Positions 1 to 11,369 of a stretch of 64,000 nucleotides of DNA are shown here, one piece after another. The position numbers were made by a program, and so were the translations under genes. The DNA lies in contig OX485804.1 of assembly GCA_950295325.1 (NCBI GenBank), positions 65,254,533 through 65,318,532 on the forward strand, given 5' to 3'. The notes beneath the pieces were generated by a model. That model did no database searches and was not told where the DNA came from. It saw only the letters and a program-made list of their open reading frames with translations. The stretch is from Polytrichum commune. Lineage: Eukaryota; Streptophyta; Polytrichopsida; Polytrichales; Polytrichaceae. Every line of letters starts with the position of its first letter. Position 1 is the stretch's first letter.

Positions 1-1600
1 CTAGTCCAGTGAAAGGTGCATCGTATGAGTAGCCTTTTCCAGATTGGTGCACGAGGATGATAAGGATTGCGACTCTTGAGGCGCACCATGAAGGGCCACC
101 ATACAAAGTCCACAATGATGTGACAATGTTTTACATATGTATTAGTGACATAACAAATCTCAAAATTTTGAAGTCTCAAAGCCCACTTGTATAACCTCAT
201 TGATGTAGCTGAATGAAGCTCTGGAAATGGCAGCTTCTCCATATGATGGGCAGAAGGATGAAGAGGTAATTTTGTCTACTTCAACAATCGAGCTGCAAAA
301 ATTATGCCATATGCCAATAATATCCCAATTTTTGCCTCAATTAACAACATATGATAAATTTTGAGAGTTAGTTGGACAGCAATAATACAGGAAGTATGAC
401 TAGAAGGTCTCTGGATATGCCAGAGGAGTTAATCCACTTGAGAGGAGTGAAACAAATAGTTGCAATAATACTCCAGTCATTTATCAGAGGGGGAATTCCT
501 AACACAAGGAAATGGAAATGATTTTCAGGTGAAAAATCTCACTTAGCAGAACCCAACAACTGGATCCGAGCTGCTTTAGAATAATACTGCACCAGTGCAA
601 CAACAACCACATAGTTCCAATAACAATCGACAAACCCTACAAGTTAGACCCTACACAGTAGACAAGCTACAAAAGGAGCATGTCTAGACCCTACACATTA
701 GACAAACTACAAAAGGAGCATGTCAGATTCACCTCAGTTCATCAGTTGTAAGTTCGACATGTATTACATGGACCAGATCACAATATAACACTTTCAAAGA
801 GAACCCTTGACAGGTACCTTCAGTCAGCTATCGGTTACAGAACAGCACCTCATTCCTGAGATTTTCATGATGCAATGTCAGTGTCATCAGATGTCTCTAC
901 CTGCTCTCCTGAGCAAGACATCTACACAACTAACCTTTTACCTACCCCCTCCCCCTGCACAAACTTGAGGGTTACCAAACTAACATGATGTGCTACTGAT
1001 TGACTGCGGTGAGGGTAAGAGTACACAGCGAACTCTGATAAGCTGCGAGTGGGACCAAGGGGGTCCAGCAACAGTTGTTGCTATCTATCAAATGGGTCAA
1101 ATTGGGTGGTATACTGTGACCACACCAATAACAATACCATGATGCAGATGGCTTTTGCTTGCACATAAAGTGAGCATCAAGAGGCAGAGGAGCACATGTA
1201 GAGGCGAAAGAAGAAAGACGCAAATTACTTACAAACAGGTAAGTGGAAGTTCCACCCTAATCAGGGGTGCATCATACAGATGGATAGCACTTTTAAATTG
1301 TCACAGGAAGGGTTGACTGCATTGTATGAGCCGAATGAACATAGATGTGGCAATGTGCCACGGACTCAACCTGCTCTCTACATTTTTTTCGATATGCCCT
1401 TCACATGTCTTGGAGGGACGTGGTGGAGCAGCCATATTGTGCAGAAAATCCCCAGCCCCTAGACCAGAAAGATAAGATGGAGCTTTGTGTTGTTGATCAA
1501 CTTTCTTTTATATGATACAATCTGGGGCACCCAATGACGGACAGAATCTAAGGCCAATACCCATTCTCAGAATAATAAAATAAATGGGTTTGGAAAGGGT
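1..1600. other. No recognisable gene
   Basis: No reading frame here is long or family-like. The longest open stretches are 60 to 76 codons, and the sequence resembles degraded intergenic DNA downstream of the transporter gene that follows on the minus strand. A 40-bp tandem duplication is the only structure I can support. I considered a decayed gene fragment in the first 950 bases because some frames stay open for 40 or more codons, but I recognise no motif. Confidence 0.5.
645..724. repeat. 40-bp tandem duplication
   Basis: Two adjacent 40-bp copies (645-684 and 685-724) begin with TAGACCCTACACA and end with AAAAGGAGCATGTC. They differ at two positions. Nothing suggests a function. Confidence 0.85.
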
Positions 1601-1622
1601 GTGAGGGAAGACATGAGAAGTG

Positions 1623-4600
1623 TTATGTACATTGATAGGTCTCTTTTTGTGAAATATTATTTTCACCATGACTATGTTGGGGTCCAGTTCCTTCCACTAC
1701 AATCACCAATGTCGACTCTGACTTACAGTAACCGGCCTTGTTGAAGGAAACCTCTGGAAACGACTTCTCCAGTGGATATGGAAGGCCACGTGCCATCGTC
1801 TGCTCGTCCACAGGCACGACCTTGTTACTGGGTTTTACATGTAGTTGTTCCTCCTTATGGGATTTCAAACACAGTAGTTCCTCCGGATAACCGATTGCAT
1901 TTTTTGTTGCAAATCTCTTCGCCCTCCCGGCCTCTTTTTCCCAGTTGGTGCCTAAAACCACATACAAAATTGAGGCAGCGCACGCAATTTGTGCAGCCAG
2001 AAGTCCATACCAAAGGCCCCCAAAACCTACTTTGAACCAAAACGCCAAAGCCACTGCAACCGGTGTGCCCACAAAGTAGAAGGAACCCAAGTTGATGCCA
2101 GCACCGATTGCAGGTCTGGCACTCCCTCGCAAAACACCGACACCGGTGGTTTGAGGGCAATTGCCAAGTTCACAAAGCCCCATCAGAGGCATCGCCGCCG
2201 CCGTGAGAGCCAATACACTCTTGTCATCTGTGAAAACGTGACCCCATATGTTCCGAAGGGCCGTAGTCCAGGTCAAGCTGACTACAGCAATGATGAGCGC
2301 GCAACCAAGGGCTACAAATGTGGCTATCCTTGCTCGCGCGGGCTTCCCCGCTCCGAGCTCAAGTCCGACCCTCGTGGAGACAGACGAACTCAGAGCTTGG
2401 GGGAACGTGTACATCAACGATGTGGTCTGGATCAAAATTGCGGTCGTTGCAACAGCTACCTGTGGGTTGGGTAAGTATCCCGCAAGAAGTGTCATGATTT
2501 CATACCACCACCACTCCAAGCATACCCCCAAGCAGCTTGGGAGAGCAAGACCCAGCAGGGGCCACCATTCGTGTAAACAAGCCGAGGACCACGGCACCCA
2601 CGTGCCTTTGAGCACCCCGGAGTACCACAGGTACCCTAATATGAAAAACACCATGTTGAAATTGGTGCACACGGCGGCGACTGCCACCCCAGGGACACCG
2701 AGCTTAAGGACGAAGACGAGGAGGATATTGAGGGGGACATGGAGAACCACCGCTGCTGCTGAGCACCAAAACATGGGAGCAGCAAGGCCTTGCGACTTCA
2801 AGTAGATTCGTAGGGGTTGCAAGAAACTGTTGGCTAGGAGGTCCGGGAGAGAATACAAACAGTACATACTTGCCACCGCTGTGATTTCCGCGTTCTGACC
2901 GAGTGCCAGCAGTATTCTTTGCAGATTAATCCAGAGTATGCTGATAGGAAAACAAGCTGTAAGAAGGATTAGAATAGTCCTCTGCAAGGTAAGGCCGATC
3001 ATTGAAAAGTTTCCTGACCCAAACGCCTGGCCGCAAACTGGATCCATGCCCGATGCTAGCCCATTCAACACCGAGTATCCTGTTATATTAGTAAAACCTA
3101 TTGAAAGTGCACCTCCCGCCAGCTGCAATCCCCCAAGCCTCCCAAGGCACAACACTGACACCATTGCTCTAATATATACCACACAATTCAAGGCAGCCAT
3201 GGGACCTGCAATTCGAAACAGCTTCCTCAATTCTTCAATAATCTGCATACAATCAGAGCGACATTCAGCAAAATTGAGCACGGTAAGGTTTCGGACGCCT
3301 ATCAGGCAGGATTGATGCCACTCCCAAGTCTCAGCACCCAGAGCAAACTTCAAACACAATCGGATTTACTAAACCCTGATTCCAAGATTCCTCTAAGCCC
3401 AGAATCTTCTTAATGTGGATCTTGTGCAATTCATAAATATCTTGACACCACTTCTAAATGCTAGGACCTGGCGTCAAGTAAATTATTAGCACATCGCACT
3501 CTCCATCAATACCCTCTGCTAGATCCTGTGATAGCCATTCGGAAGGTTGGATCGAAAGAATTTGGATATTGATTTCTAGCTGCTATTCAGAGGCAACACC
3601 AGCCAGTCGTGTGCATAGCCAAGGTAGGTGAGTTAGCTAGTAGCTACCTTCTGATGCAGCCCTCCAATGCACAGATGATGCAATTCTCAAGAGTGTACCA
3701 GATTACACCCATAGCTATCTCGCTATTTTCCACAATTGCTTGGTAAGCGGGAAAGAAGCTTTCGCCAAATTCTCGAACCTACAAATCACCTCTCCCAATA
3801 TGAAAAAGCTGTTTTGGTCCTGTGACACTTACTTTATCGAATTTCTTACCTTCAAGGTACTCTCTCTTTGGGTAATGGAATCTACCGTACAAGTTAAAGA
3901 ATCTACAAGAGTTACTGAAGAATGCAATGCCTACTGAACGTAATCTCCAATTGCTCGAACAAAGAAGATCAGAAAGAAAGAAAGCTTTGCCAGGCGATTA
4001 GTGAACAATCTGAACCGTCCGCAGGTGCTCATTTTAAAGTGTCACAGTCCGATAAAGGTGGTTGGGCACAATCCGGGATGAAGACGTGGCACATTCCATT
4101 GTAGCCTGAGGAGCTCAACGAAGGGGGGGGGGGTGAATAAATTTAAAACCCTTGCTTTGGTGCAACAGGACAAAGACCTCTAGCTGAACAAGAGGAATCT
4201 CCCTTCACTGTTGTGGACGAAAAGAGATAAATCGACAGAATAGTAGCACTACGCCAAATGAGGGACCTGAACTGAACTACTAATGCCCTCGGCGCTTTCT
4301 TATTCCCGAGAATTGATAAGAGAAGCTTATCTTTGTGGTAGGCCCGTCGTAACTACTGTCTACAGTTCCTTTCTAGCAGTCAAGAAGGTTAGGGAGAGAG
4401 TGAGTGCAGGTAAGGGAAGGGAAGGAGGTAAGGGGAGACGCCGAACCTGACAAACTGAAGGATATTGATGTAGCAAGTCTCTCTCAAGTCTGTCCAATTC
4501 ATCATCCGAAGACTGCGGTGCCTCCGCCTCATTCTTGTGTAGAGGTTCCGTTTCACGAAAATCGCTGTCCGATTCATCGTCCGAAGACGGGACAGCGCTC

Positions 4601-4629
4601 CCTACTTGTAATTCAGCAGGATTACCCAT
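1623..4629 (-). CDS. MATE/DTX family efflux transporter, two coding exons
   Basis: Predicted multidrug and toxic compound extrusion carrier, an integral membrane cation-coupled antiporter for organic solutes. Exon 2 (3242-1623) encodes 539 residues and most of the roughly 12 membrane helices. Family landmarks include GYSVLNGLASGMDPVCGQAFG, then SLPDLLANSFLQPLRIYL, CLEWWWYEIM, STRVGLELGA and LCELGNCPQT. These place it in the plant DTX48-54-like (ADP1/ZRZ-type) subgroup. The contiguous ORF upstream of exon 2 (to 3359) is intronic read-through: TGTATGCAG at 3251-3243 is a good acceptor. An acidic open exon at 4629-4447 ends CAG|GT and joins in phase 0 (SVCQ|IIEELRKLF), giving 600 residues. Its first 61 residues carry two acidic serine clusters (SSDDESDSD and SSDDELD). 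The start at 4629 is uncertain: the frame stays open upstream, with in-frame ATGs at 4686 and 4755. Subgroup and splice are inferred; the MATE call is firm. The substrate is unknown. Confidence 0.9.
3243..4446 (-). other. Predicted phase-0 intron of the MATE gene
   Basis: The donor is CAG|GTTCGG at 4446-4441 and the acceptor is a pyrimidine-poor but consensus TGTATGCAG ending at 3243. The 1,204-bp interval is AT-rich, has no conserved coding signal, and contains an 11-base G run (plus strand) at 4123-4133. Arabidopsis relatives of this subgroup are mostly intronless, so the intron needs transcript support. Confidence 0.65.
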
Positions 4630-6450
4630 ACATGAACCCTTCCTTATTAAGAAGCAAACGACCGAGAATGTCTTCAGAAGCCGCATCAGTACGCCCACTA
4701 CCACCGCTGCGCTCCCTCCTCTCCCTCTTTCGTGATGCTGCAGCAGTTCGCCCAAAAGCTACTCTACAAACCACCACCACCACCCACACACATAATGATG
4801 TCGGTCGTCGAGGTGGGGACGATGGCCCTTCGCTGGAAACTCCTCCCTCCTACCTAAGCTATAAAATAAAATTCACGCGAGTCGTTTCGGGTGTTCGCAT
4901 GGAGAGAACAAACCAACCAACCAACCAACGCAGAACGCGCAACCAAAAATAGCTCGGAGCTTCCCGAGTCGCCTCGCGGCGTCCGCGGACCCTCAGCAAA
5001 CCATCACTGCAACCGCGGAGGGAGACATCATAATTCTATTCCGACCCCCAATAGCTCAATGGGTGAGTGATTGCTCGCAAAGTTCTCTCACTTCCACGCG
5101 ATTGATTGATTCCCAGGCACACTCACTCACTCGCCCCCAATCCCCCAATCCCCAAACCCAACGCGATGGTGATGATGATGATGATTCACTACAGACACAC
5201 ACACCAAACTCTCCTCCACTCCCCGGATGAGCTCATACCGAACTCCTCTCCACCCAATGGATCAGACAAGACGCCCGAATGACATGAGGTGAGTGTGTCC
5301 CAACTCCTCCCCCGAACTCTCTTATCACCCACGCACGAAACTCACCACCCGACTTCTCACTCACTCACTCACTCCGCCCACCCCTACCCCCAAAATACTG
5401 ATCACGCACACAAATCCACCACCCGCCAATCCAGCCTCCGCCCGCCCACCCGCCCCAAAGTCAAACCTCCAAACCCCTCCGCCACTTCTCCCCCTCGCAC
5501 ACTCCCCCACACAAACTACTCTACTTACTCCTCCCCAAATGGGACGCACCCCAATGGCGCTGCAGCCCAGCCCAAATGGAGGCTGCACGGACGCACGCCC
5601 GTAAGGAGGGAAGGAAGGAAGCACACACGGTCTGTGCGTCTCTGGGTCTGTTTGTCTGTCTGCCTCTCTGTGTTGCGGTCCCCGGGGGGCACAGCTTCAC
5701 AAACAACGGTGGGGATGCGCGGCATGTAAATATGGAATAGCGAGGTGAGGAGGCAGGAAAGAGAGGGAGGCTTCCCGGGGGAGCAAGGAGAGGGAGAGAA
5801 AGAAAGAGAAAGAGAGAGAGAAAGAAAGAGGAAGGTGTGCCAGGAGGATCGCAGGGAGCAGCCAACAAGCCCAGCCAGCCAGCCAGCCTCGACGGCCCAA
5901 CGAACAAGCAACGAGTAGCGAACTGAGATTGCGAGGGAGGAACGAACGAGAGGTGCTCCTGCCACATACGGCGGGGCGAGCGAGGCTACTGTAGTCGCGT
6001 CTCCGGGGATGCAACAGGAGTAGAAGTAGAAACCGAAGGCGCAGCCGCGTCTACTTGCTGATGAGTCTCCGAACGCAGTGACTGAGGCTTCTTGCATTGC
6101 CTTGTGGCGTTTGCATTTGGGTTGGCGTTTTGTGTTCAGTTTCGGTTCTCTCCTCTGTTGGGTTTTGTTTACTTTCGTTCGCTCGCCGGTGGCTGGCGAG
6201 TCGCAGCTGCTGGGCCCCTGCGCTGCCTGGCTTGGGTGGGAGCCACGCTCCCGGTGTCCACGCGGGTGGGCCAAACTTCTCTGCCTAGTGGACGCGATGG
6301 CCGGGGGGCCCGCTTCGCCGGAGGTCGACAGCAGCGGCAGGCGCAGAAAGAAAGACAGAAAGAAAGAAAGAAAGAAACGGGGCGAGAGAGAGGGCGAGCG
6401 AGGGGGATCGCCACCCTGCTTCCAGTAATAAACTTCGCCGGAACACTCTC
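4630..6450 (-). promoter_or_regulatory. GC-rich island, probable promoter and leader of the MATE gene
   Basis: Base composition changes sharply from AT-rich flanks to CpG-containing GC-rich sequence. In the minus sense it is dominated by CT tracts (5834-5785 and 6376-6345) typical of plant core promoters and 5' leaders. Many overlapping short ORFs occur on both strands, but all are low-complexity (Pro, Ser, Arg runs) and match no family. I see no clear TATA box and cannot place the start site. An out-of-frame ATG-TAT-GGG-TAA (4633-4622) overlaps the chosen start codon and may act as a minimal uORF if the leader includes it. Confidence 0.5.
5785..5834. repeat. GA/CT-rich tract
   Basis: A near-continuous GA-GAAA tract lies in the GC-rich island. 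It reads as CT-rich in the direction of the MATE gene. A second GAAA tract lies at 6345-6376. Confidence 0.75.
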
Positions 6451-6649
6451 CGCGTCGCGTCTCCTTGTCGGGTTTAACTTCTGCTCAGTAACTACCCAAC
6501 ATATTGTATTTAGTGTCACCAACTCTGCTTGTTTTGCACAATACTTACCAATTGTAAACCGCTCATGTATTGTCACCAACATGAAATGTGAACCTAACAC
6601 ATTGGGCATTAGGGGTTTATGATGTTGCAACTGCTGTCATTTACTAATA

Positions 6650-8874
6650 TCATGCACACATTTGTTGGTGTGGGCGATCAGCAAACGACATGGGTCATTT
6701 TTAGTTCCAATTTGGGTCGATGAGAGTTATTGGATGTAACCAATGTTGATACAACTTGTTCATAGGTGGCCCGCAGCAATGGGTGTGGGTGGGTTGTAGT
6801 GATTTTCATCCAAATTTCAATTACTTATGACAGTCTTTCATTACATTAATGTTAGGATGTAAAATATACCAATTTTTATTTCATTAATTGGCATTTAGAT
6901 GAACTAGAAGTAAGTTGGGATGATAGTAGTTGTAGGCTTGTTCATGAGAATTGTCATTAGAATCGCTAGCAGGGTGACATAAAATATCATATGACACTAA
7001 ATACAATAGTTAGTATAGGATGGGCCTACGTCAACCCTTTGCACCCGTGTATTATAATACATCATTTTAATGTGGTCCCCTTAGATTTTTGGAGCAATGA
7101 AGAGCAATGGAATGACATTCACTACTATCATCGCGTTGTCCATTGTATTTAGATTGGTGGGTTTTCAAGGCACTACATATTTTGTGACCTTGCCAACCGT
7201 TTCCCAACATTTAGATACTATACACGAGGAGCTTTGCTACAACATGTACTAGAACAACACATGCACGTTATCAAATATAACGCTCACCATTTGGTGAGGG
7301 CCATTTACTATAGTTTATATTCCATGTGCTTGTGTCCATGAAGTCACAACAAAAGAACAACACCTTAAATGGAAAGTGCTATAGGAGGCCTCCGGCATCA
7401 GATTCCTAGTAGGGCAAGGTCTTGTGGGTCAAAATTTCCAGTACCTTCAACTCATGTCCTTGGGGTAGGACCTTCATTCCACTATATTAAAAAAACAAAA
7501 TACAAAAAAAAACCTCCCTTTGAGGCCTTACCCTATACCATATCGAACTCTGGATTTACTTTCTATGTTAAAACAATCTCATTTTGTAACACAATGCCCT
7601 GGTTTTCAAATTGTAGGGCATTATGTCCGCACACAATTCCTTCACCAATATGCATGGTATTATGATTCAGCGTAATGCACACTTGAAATATTTCTTTATC
7701 GTTTCTTTTCAAATGCATACATATGAGATCGGGCCTCAATAATGACTTGGGATTTGAGCCAACTTAGGTTAGGCTATGGTGTGTTCATTCCAACTAAGTC
7801 TCACTAGACAAATTATTCAAGGTCTTTAAATTGATCATGGAGTTGAATATGCTAAGAATACAATTCACTGGGCTATAAGGGGTTCTCAACATGGCATAAA
7901 TCCTTGGCCTCGACAACTCCCATATACCCCAATACAAAGCCATCAATCTTGTATTGATGATGTGTTCTCTCTTAACAATGGATGACACAAAATCCTCATC
8001 ATATTCTATCCAAATTACCTTGTGTTGGTCATAACAAAAGTGTAACCATCCAAAATAACAAGCTATCAATATCCACCCAAAAAGTCGCATCATAATGTAT
8101 GTTTGCATTGTAGATTTTCTCAACATTGGAATTCAATAATATTAGAGGTCAATAAGCTCTCACCCAAACAAAGGGGCAAATTTCATGACAAATACCATAA
8201 TGGAGGGTGAAAAGGCATGAAAGCACATGCTTACAATTAATTAATAATACAAGTAAAATATGTATCTTGGTTAAATCCATATTTTTAAAACTTAACCTCT
8301 AACTAATGGTTTACAATTTGATTTAATGTTGTTGCACCCAATTGACACAAATTAACAACAAACTTAAGAAGGACATGTTTAAATCAGACCTCCATGGTAG
8401 GTGACATGAACCAAAATCCCAAGTAAAGAGTGGAACACAAACGTTGGCCACATCACATTCTCAATCATGGTGTTTTAAAGTCACAAAAGGAATATCATAA
8501 AGGCGCCAACCGATGTGGTTCACGCCTAAAGGTTTATAATCATGCATTATATGGTGAAGTCAATTAATCTAATCTTTTTCATGCCATTTGAGTAAGCACT
8601 CATACACACGATTGTATAATATGTGCAATCGGTGGATGAGTATTGTGAGGAAGTCAAAGTGACGGCCCTTGTGTTTTGGTTCCTTTCTTGCAATTGAATT
8701 TTCAATTTGTGCCAAAATAAATAAATAAATAAATAAATAAAACAAAGCGGCGGCCCTCTAATGCCAAATGCCATGTAGCTAGATTGTATTAAGTTAACAA
8801 CCAATTTCATAGTTGTGGGGATTCCCCTCGCCCACTACAAGTTTTTGATTGTTCATATATGATCCCCGATCTTG
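6650..8874. other. AT-rich intergenic DNA, nothing recognised
   Basis: The only open frames are short (98 and 110 codons at 7369-7665 plus and 7794-8126 minus). They show no family motif or codon bias. An (AAAT)n microsatellite lies near 8715-8742. Confidence 0.5.
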
Positions 8875-8877
8875 TTA

Positions 8878-9173
8878 GGGCCGGTTTACATGGGATCCCA
8901 AGTCCCACTCATGTTAGCAAATCCCAACATGGAGGCAAAATCCCAACTTTTGAGCCTCAAGAAATCGTTCAAATATGATTATTTATCTTCAAATGCGGAT
9001 CTTGGTTATTTCACACAAAATAATTCACGTGACTAATGTGGAGAGTTGGGTCTAGCTTTTTGCTTGACCTAACCCTCAACACAAGTCCCAAGCCTCACCT
9101 CCAAAAAGTGTTGTCATGTAGGCATTCATGTCATACTTGGGACTTAAGACTTGAGACCCCATGTGAACCGGCC
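8878..9173. mobile_element. TTA-flanked MITE, TIR family GGGCCG
   Basis: The left end reads TTA|GGGCCGGTTTACATGGG and the right end reads CCCCATGTGAACCGGCC|TTA, an imperfect inverted repeat flanked by a TTA duplication. At about 296 bp with no coding capacity it fits a non-autonomous DNA element. A TTA target duplication suggests the PIF/Harbinger group, though that assignment is inference. The elements at 16982 and 29774 share the GGCCGCTTTACAC-type ends. Confidence 0.75.
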
Positions 9174-9179
9174 TTAGGT

Positions 9180-10100
9180 TCCAAGAGGCCACCAAGCACA
9201 CAAACATACTTATAAGAGGCCCACCACCATTAATTTTTTTACATGTGACCAACCTGCAGCGCCCATTATCTTTGCGCCCCATGCCGAACGGGATCGGGAA
9301 GTTACAAATTGGAATTATAGTCTAACCTCCATATTACTAGGCTTGGGGTCCTTGGCGTCTGTGTAAACTTGTCTATTGTAGAAAAGGGGCTCTATTAAAT
9401 ACAAGTCCCTTACAAGGTTGATGGGTGATTCAATCAAACTACAATGCTTATCCTAATTAGTGTGTGTTACCGAAGTAGTATGTGTTACTAGTCGGAGTTA
9501 TGTAATGCAATAACGTCTTACTCAGGAGTTCATTTTTTCATATAATAGAAGTGATTAATGTGCCTAAATAACGGAACCCCCATGTATCTCAAGGTTCATA
9601 TGTGATTTAGCACTTCGGAACATGCAAGAGAATGTTGTGAGCATTAGGAAACCTTGGGATACCTTGTGAGCATATCACTTGAATACAAATGCTTTTCAAT
9701 ACTTATGTACCTTCATTATGTACACAAAATGGCATTTTACTTACATTGACACAAGTCATTTAAAATGAAAAACCTCCATAGTTCGACATCTGAGGCCAAA
9801 ATGTCATATTACTGATATTAAGACATTTGGATAATATGACATGTGTCTTGATGAAAAGGGACAATGGAAGTTACCTCTATGGTCCTCCTTAAGTTCAATA
9901 ATGCCAGCTTTAGCATGCGCCTGTAGCCTAGGAGGGGCATAATTAAACCTAAGCCCATAATCACACCTGACATTAGGGATCGTTTAAAAGGGGAAGTTTG
10001 TTTCTTTTGTTTATATTGGGACGTGACTATGCTATGAAACAATGGCACAACTTTGCATTGAGCAGCCACTTTGTCTTGACTCCCAAAAGGAGAACTTGGG
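9180..10100. other. AT-rich intergenic DNA, nothing recognised
   Basis: No gene, RNA or clear repeat was found between two MITEs. Confidence 0.45.
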
Positions 10101-10104
10101 TTTA

Positions 10105-10602
10105 GGGCCCTTCACACATGAGACTGAGAGCCCGTGACCAGTACACTTCAAGCACTGTCATTGGTGGGAAAGGCGGAGCCGGTCCAAGTTCGCTTCACAC
10201 TATGCTTGAGGGACCAGCGGAGTATGTGAATGCAAGATGGATGTAAAGTCTACATGGATTTCTACATGGCATCGAATGGATCATGTTTCATGGTCACTTG
10301 GAATATTTTTTAAAATCACCTCTTGGAGGTAGGCCTAACACAAAACCGGGAGACCATGTCACTTCGAACACTCATAACCATTGATTTATTCTATTTTATC
10401 ATGGTTGAAGACATGCTTGAATAAAAATTCATTGAAATAGCATTTGGTTGAGGGCCCGGTCACATGTGACTTCATACTACACTTGAGGGTCCGTGACCAC
10501 ACTACATGATTTTGGAGGTGTCTTTGAACAACCTTTGGACACTTTCTTTTGGGCTGTCACAATTTCATGGTCACAACTCTTGGCTCGTGTGTGAAGTGGC
10601 CC
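10105..10602. mobile_element. TTA-flanked MITE, subfamily with subterminal repeats
   Basis: The ends are TTA|GGGCCCTTCACACATGAG and CTCGTGTGTGAAGTGGCCC|TTA. Motifs of the type CTTCACACTATGCTTGAGGG recur inside (near 10190 and 10470), so the element has subterminal repeats as well as TIRs. The interior, including TGGCATCGAATGGATCATGTTTC near 10267-10290, matches the element at 38745-39233. It is about 498 bp and non-coding. Confidence 0.75.
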
Positions 10603-10783
10603 TTACATTAGGGTATGGGCAAGAAGGATTCGTCAAATACGATCACACAATTCATCCAACATAAAGAATATTATGCATTCCAATGGTTTCTATTTTTAGT
10701 GCATATGACACTGAAATTGATTTCAAAAACCTCAAGTTAATCTAGTGGTAGTTCTTTGGATGAACACCCAAAAACTTATGGAG

Positions 10784-11186
10784 AGTCAAGTTTTTTGATG
10801 TTGGATGATGAGAGATGTATGTACTACGCTCTTATGTGATCAACCCTTAATGTAAGGAGAGAGGGCATTATTGCATACAAGTGTACCTCTCGTCCATCCA
10901 ACATTAAAACTTGATCCCTATACATTTTTGGCCAATTTGTCTTAACTAACTTGTTATGGGATTCTCAAAGCTAATTTCAATGTATAAATAATAATCGTTG
11001 GGTTGCATACATTTTAGGGCTTTTATGTTGAATGAATGAGATATATGTACATATGCCATAACTCCCCCTCCCTCTCTCTCTCCTCACATTAGGGCTTGGG
11101 CCCAAAGAATTGGCTAGAGGGAATTATGCATATGAATGCAGTATGTACCTTTCATTATCCAACATAGAAACTTGACTCTCTAAGGT
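10784..11186. repeat. Pair of palindromic (foldback) repeats
   Basis: The motif TCAAGTTTT-ATGTTGGATGA-TGAGAG occurs at 10788-10822 and again inverted at 10882-10915, making a palindrome of about 140 bp. A diverged second palindrome spans 11017-11186, whose right arm ends in AACTTGACTCTC. A single diverged arm lies at about 11290-11370, and related half-units occur near 17772-17850 and 18977-19055. These look like decayed foldback or MITE pieces, with no coding capacity. Confidence 0.55.
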
Positions 11187-11369
11187 TTGTTGTTGAATCA
11201 TCTCAAATAACTTCCACTAGATTAATTTGGGGTCTTTGAAACTAATTCATGTGTCAAATCAACTCTAAATTGTAAATTGTTGACTACATACTATTGCGAG
11301 GCTTTTATGTCGGATGACTGAGAGATATGCTCATGTTTGATAATTCCCTCTCGCCCAAGAACTCAGGGT

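Noticed and set aside
1772-3315. Plus-strand frames of 87 to 185 codons across the transporter
   Set aside because: They are antisense shadows of the MATE coding exon, with no motif.
5289-6630. Overlapping frames of 100 to 249 codons on both strands
   Set aside because: They are low-complexity (Pro/Ser/Arg/Leu runs) in a GC-rich, CT-rich island, overlap in several phases, and match no family. They are best explained by composition.
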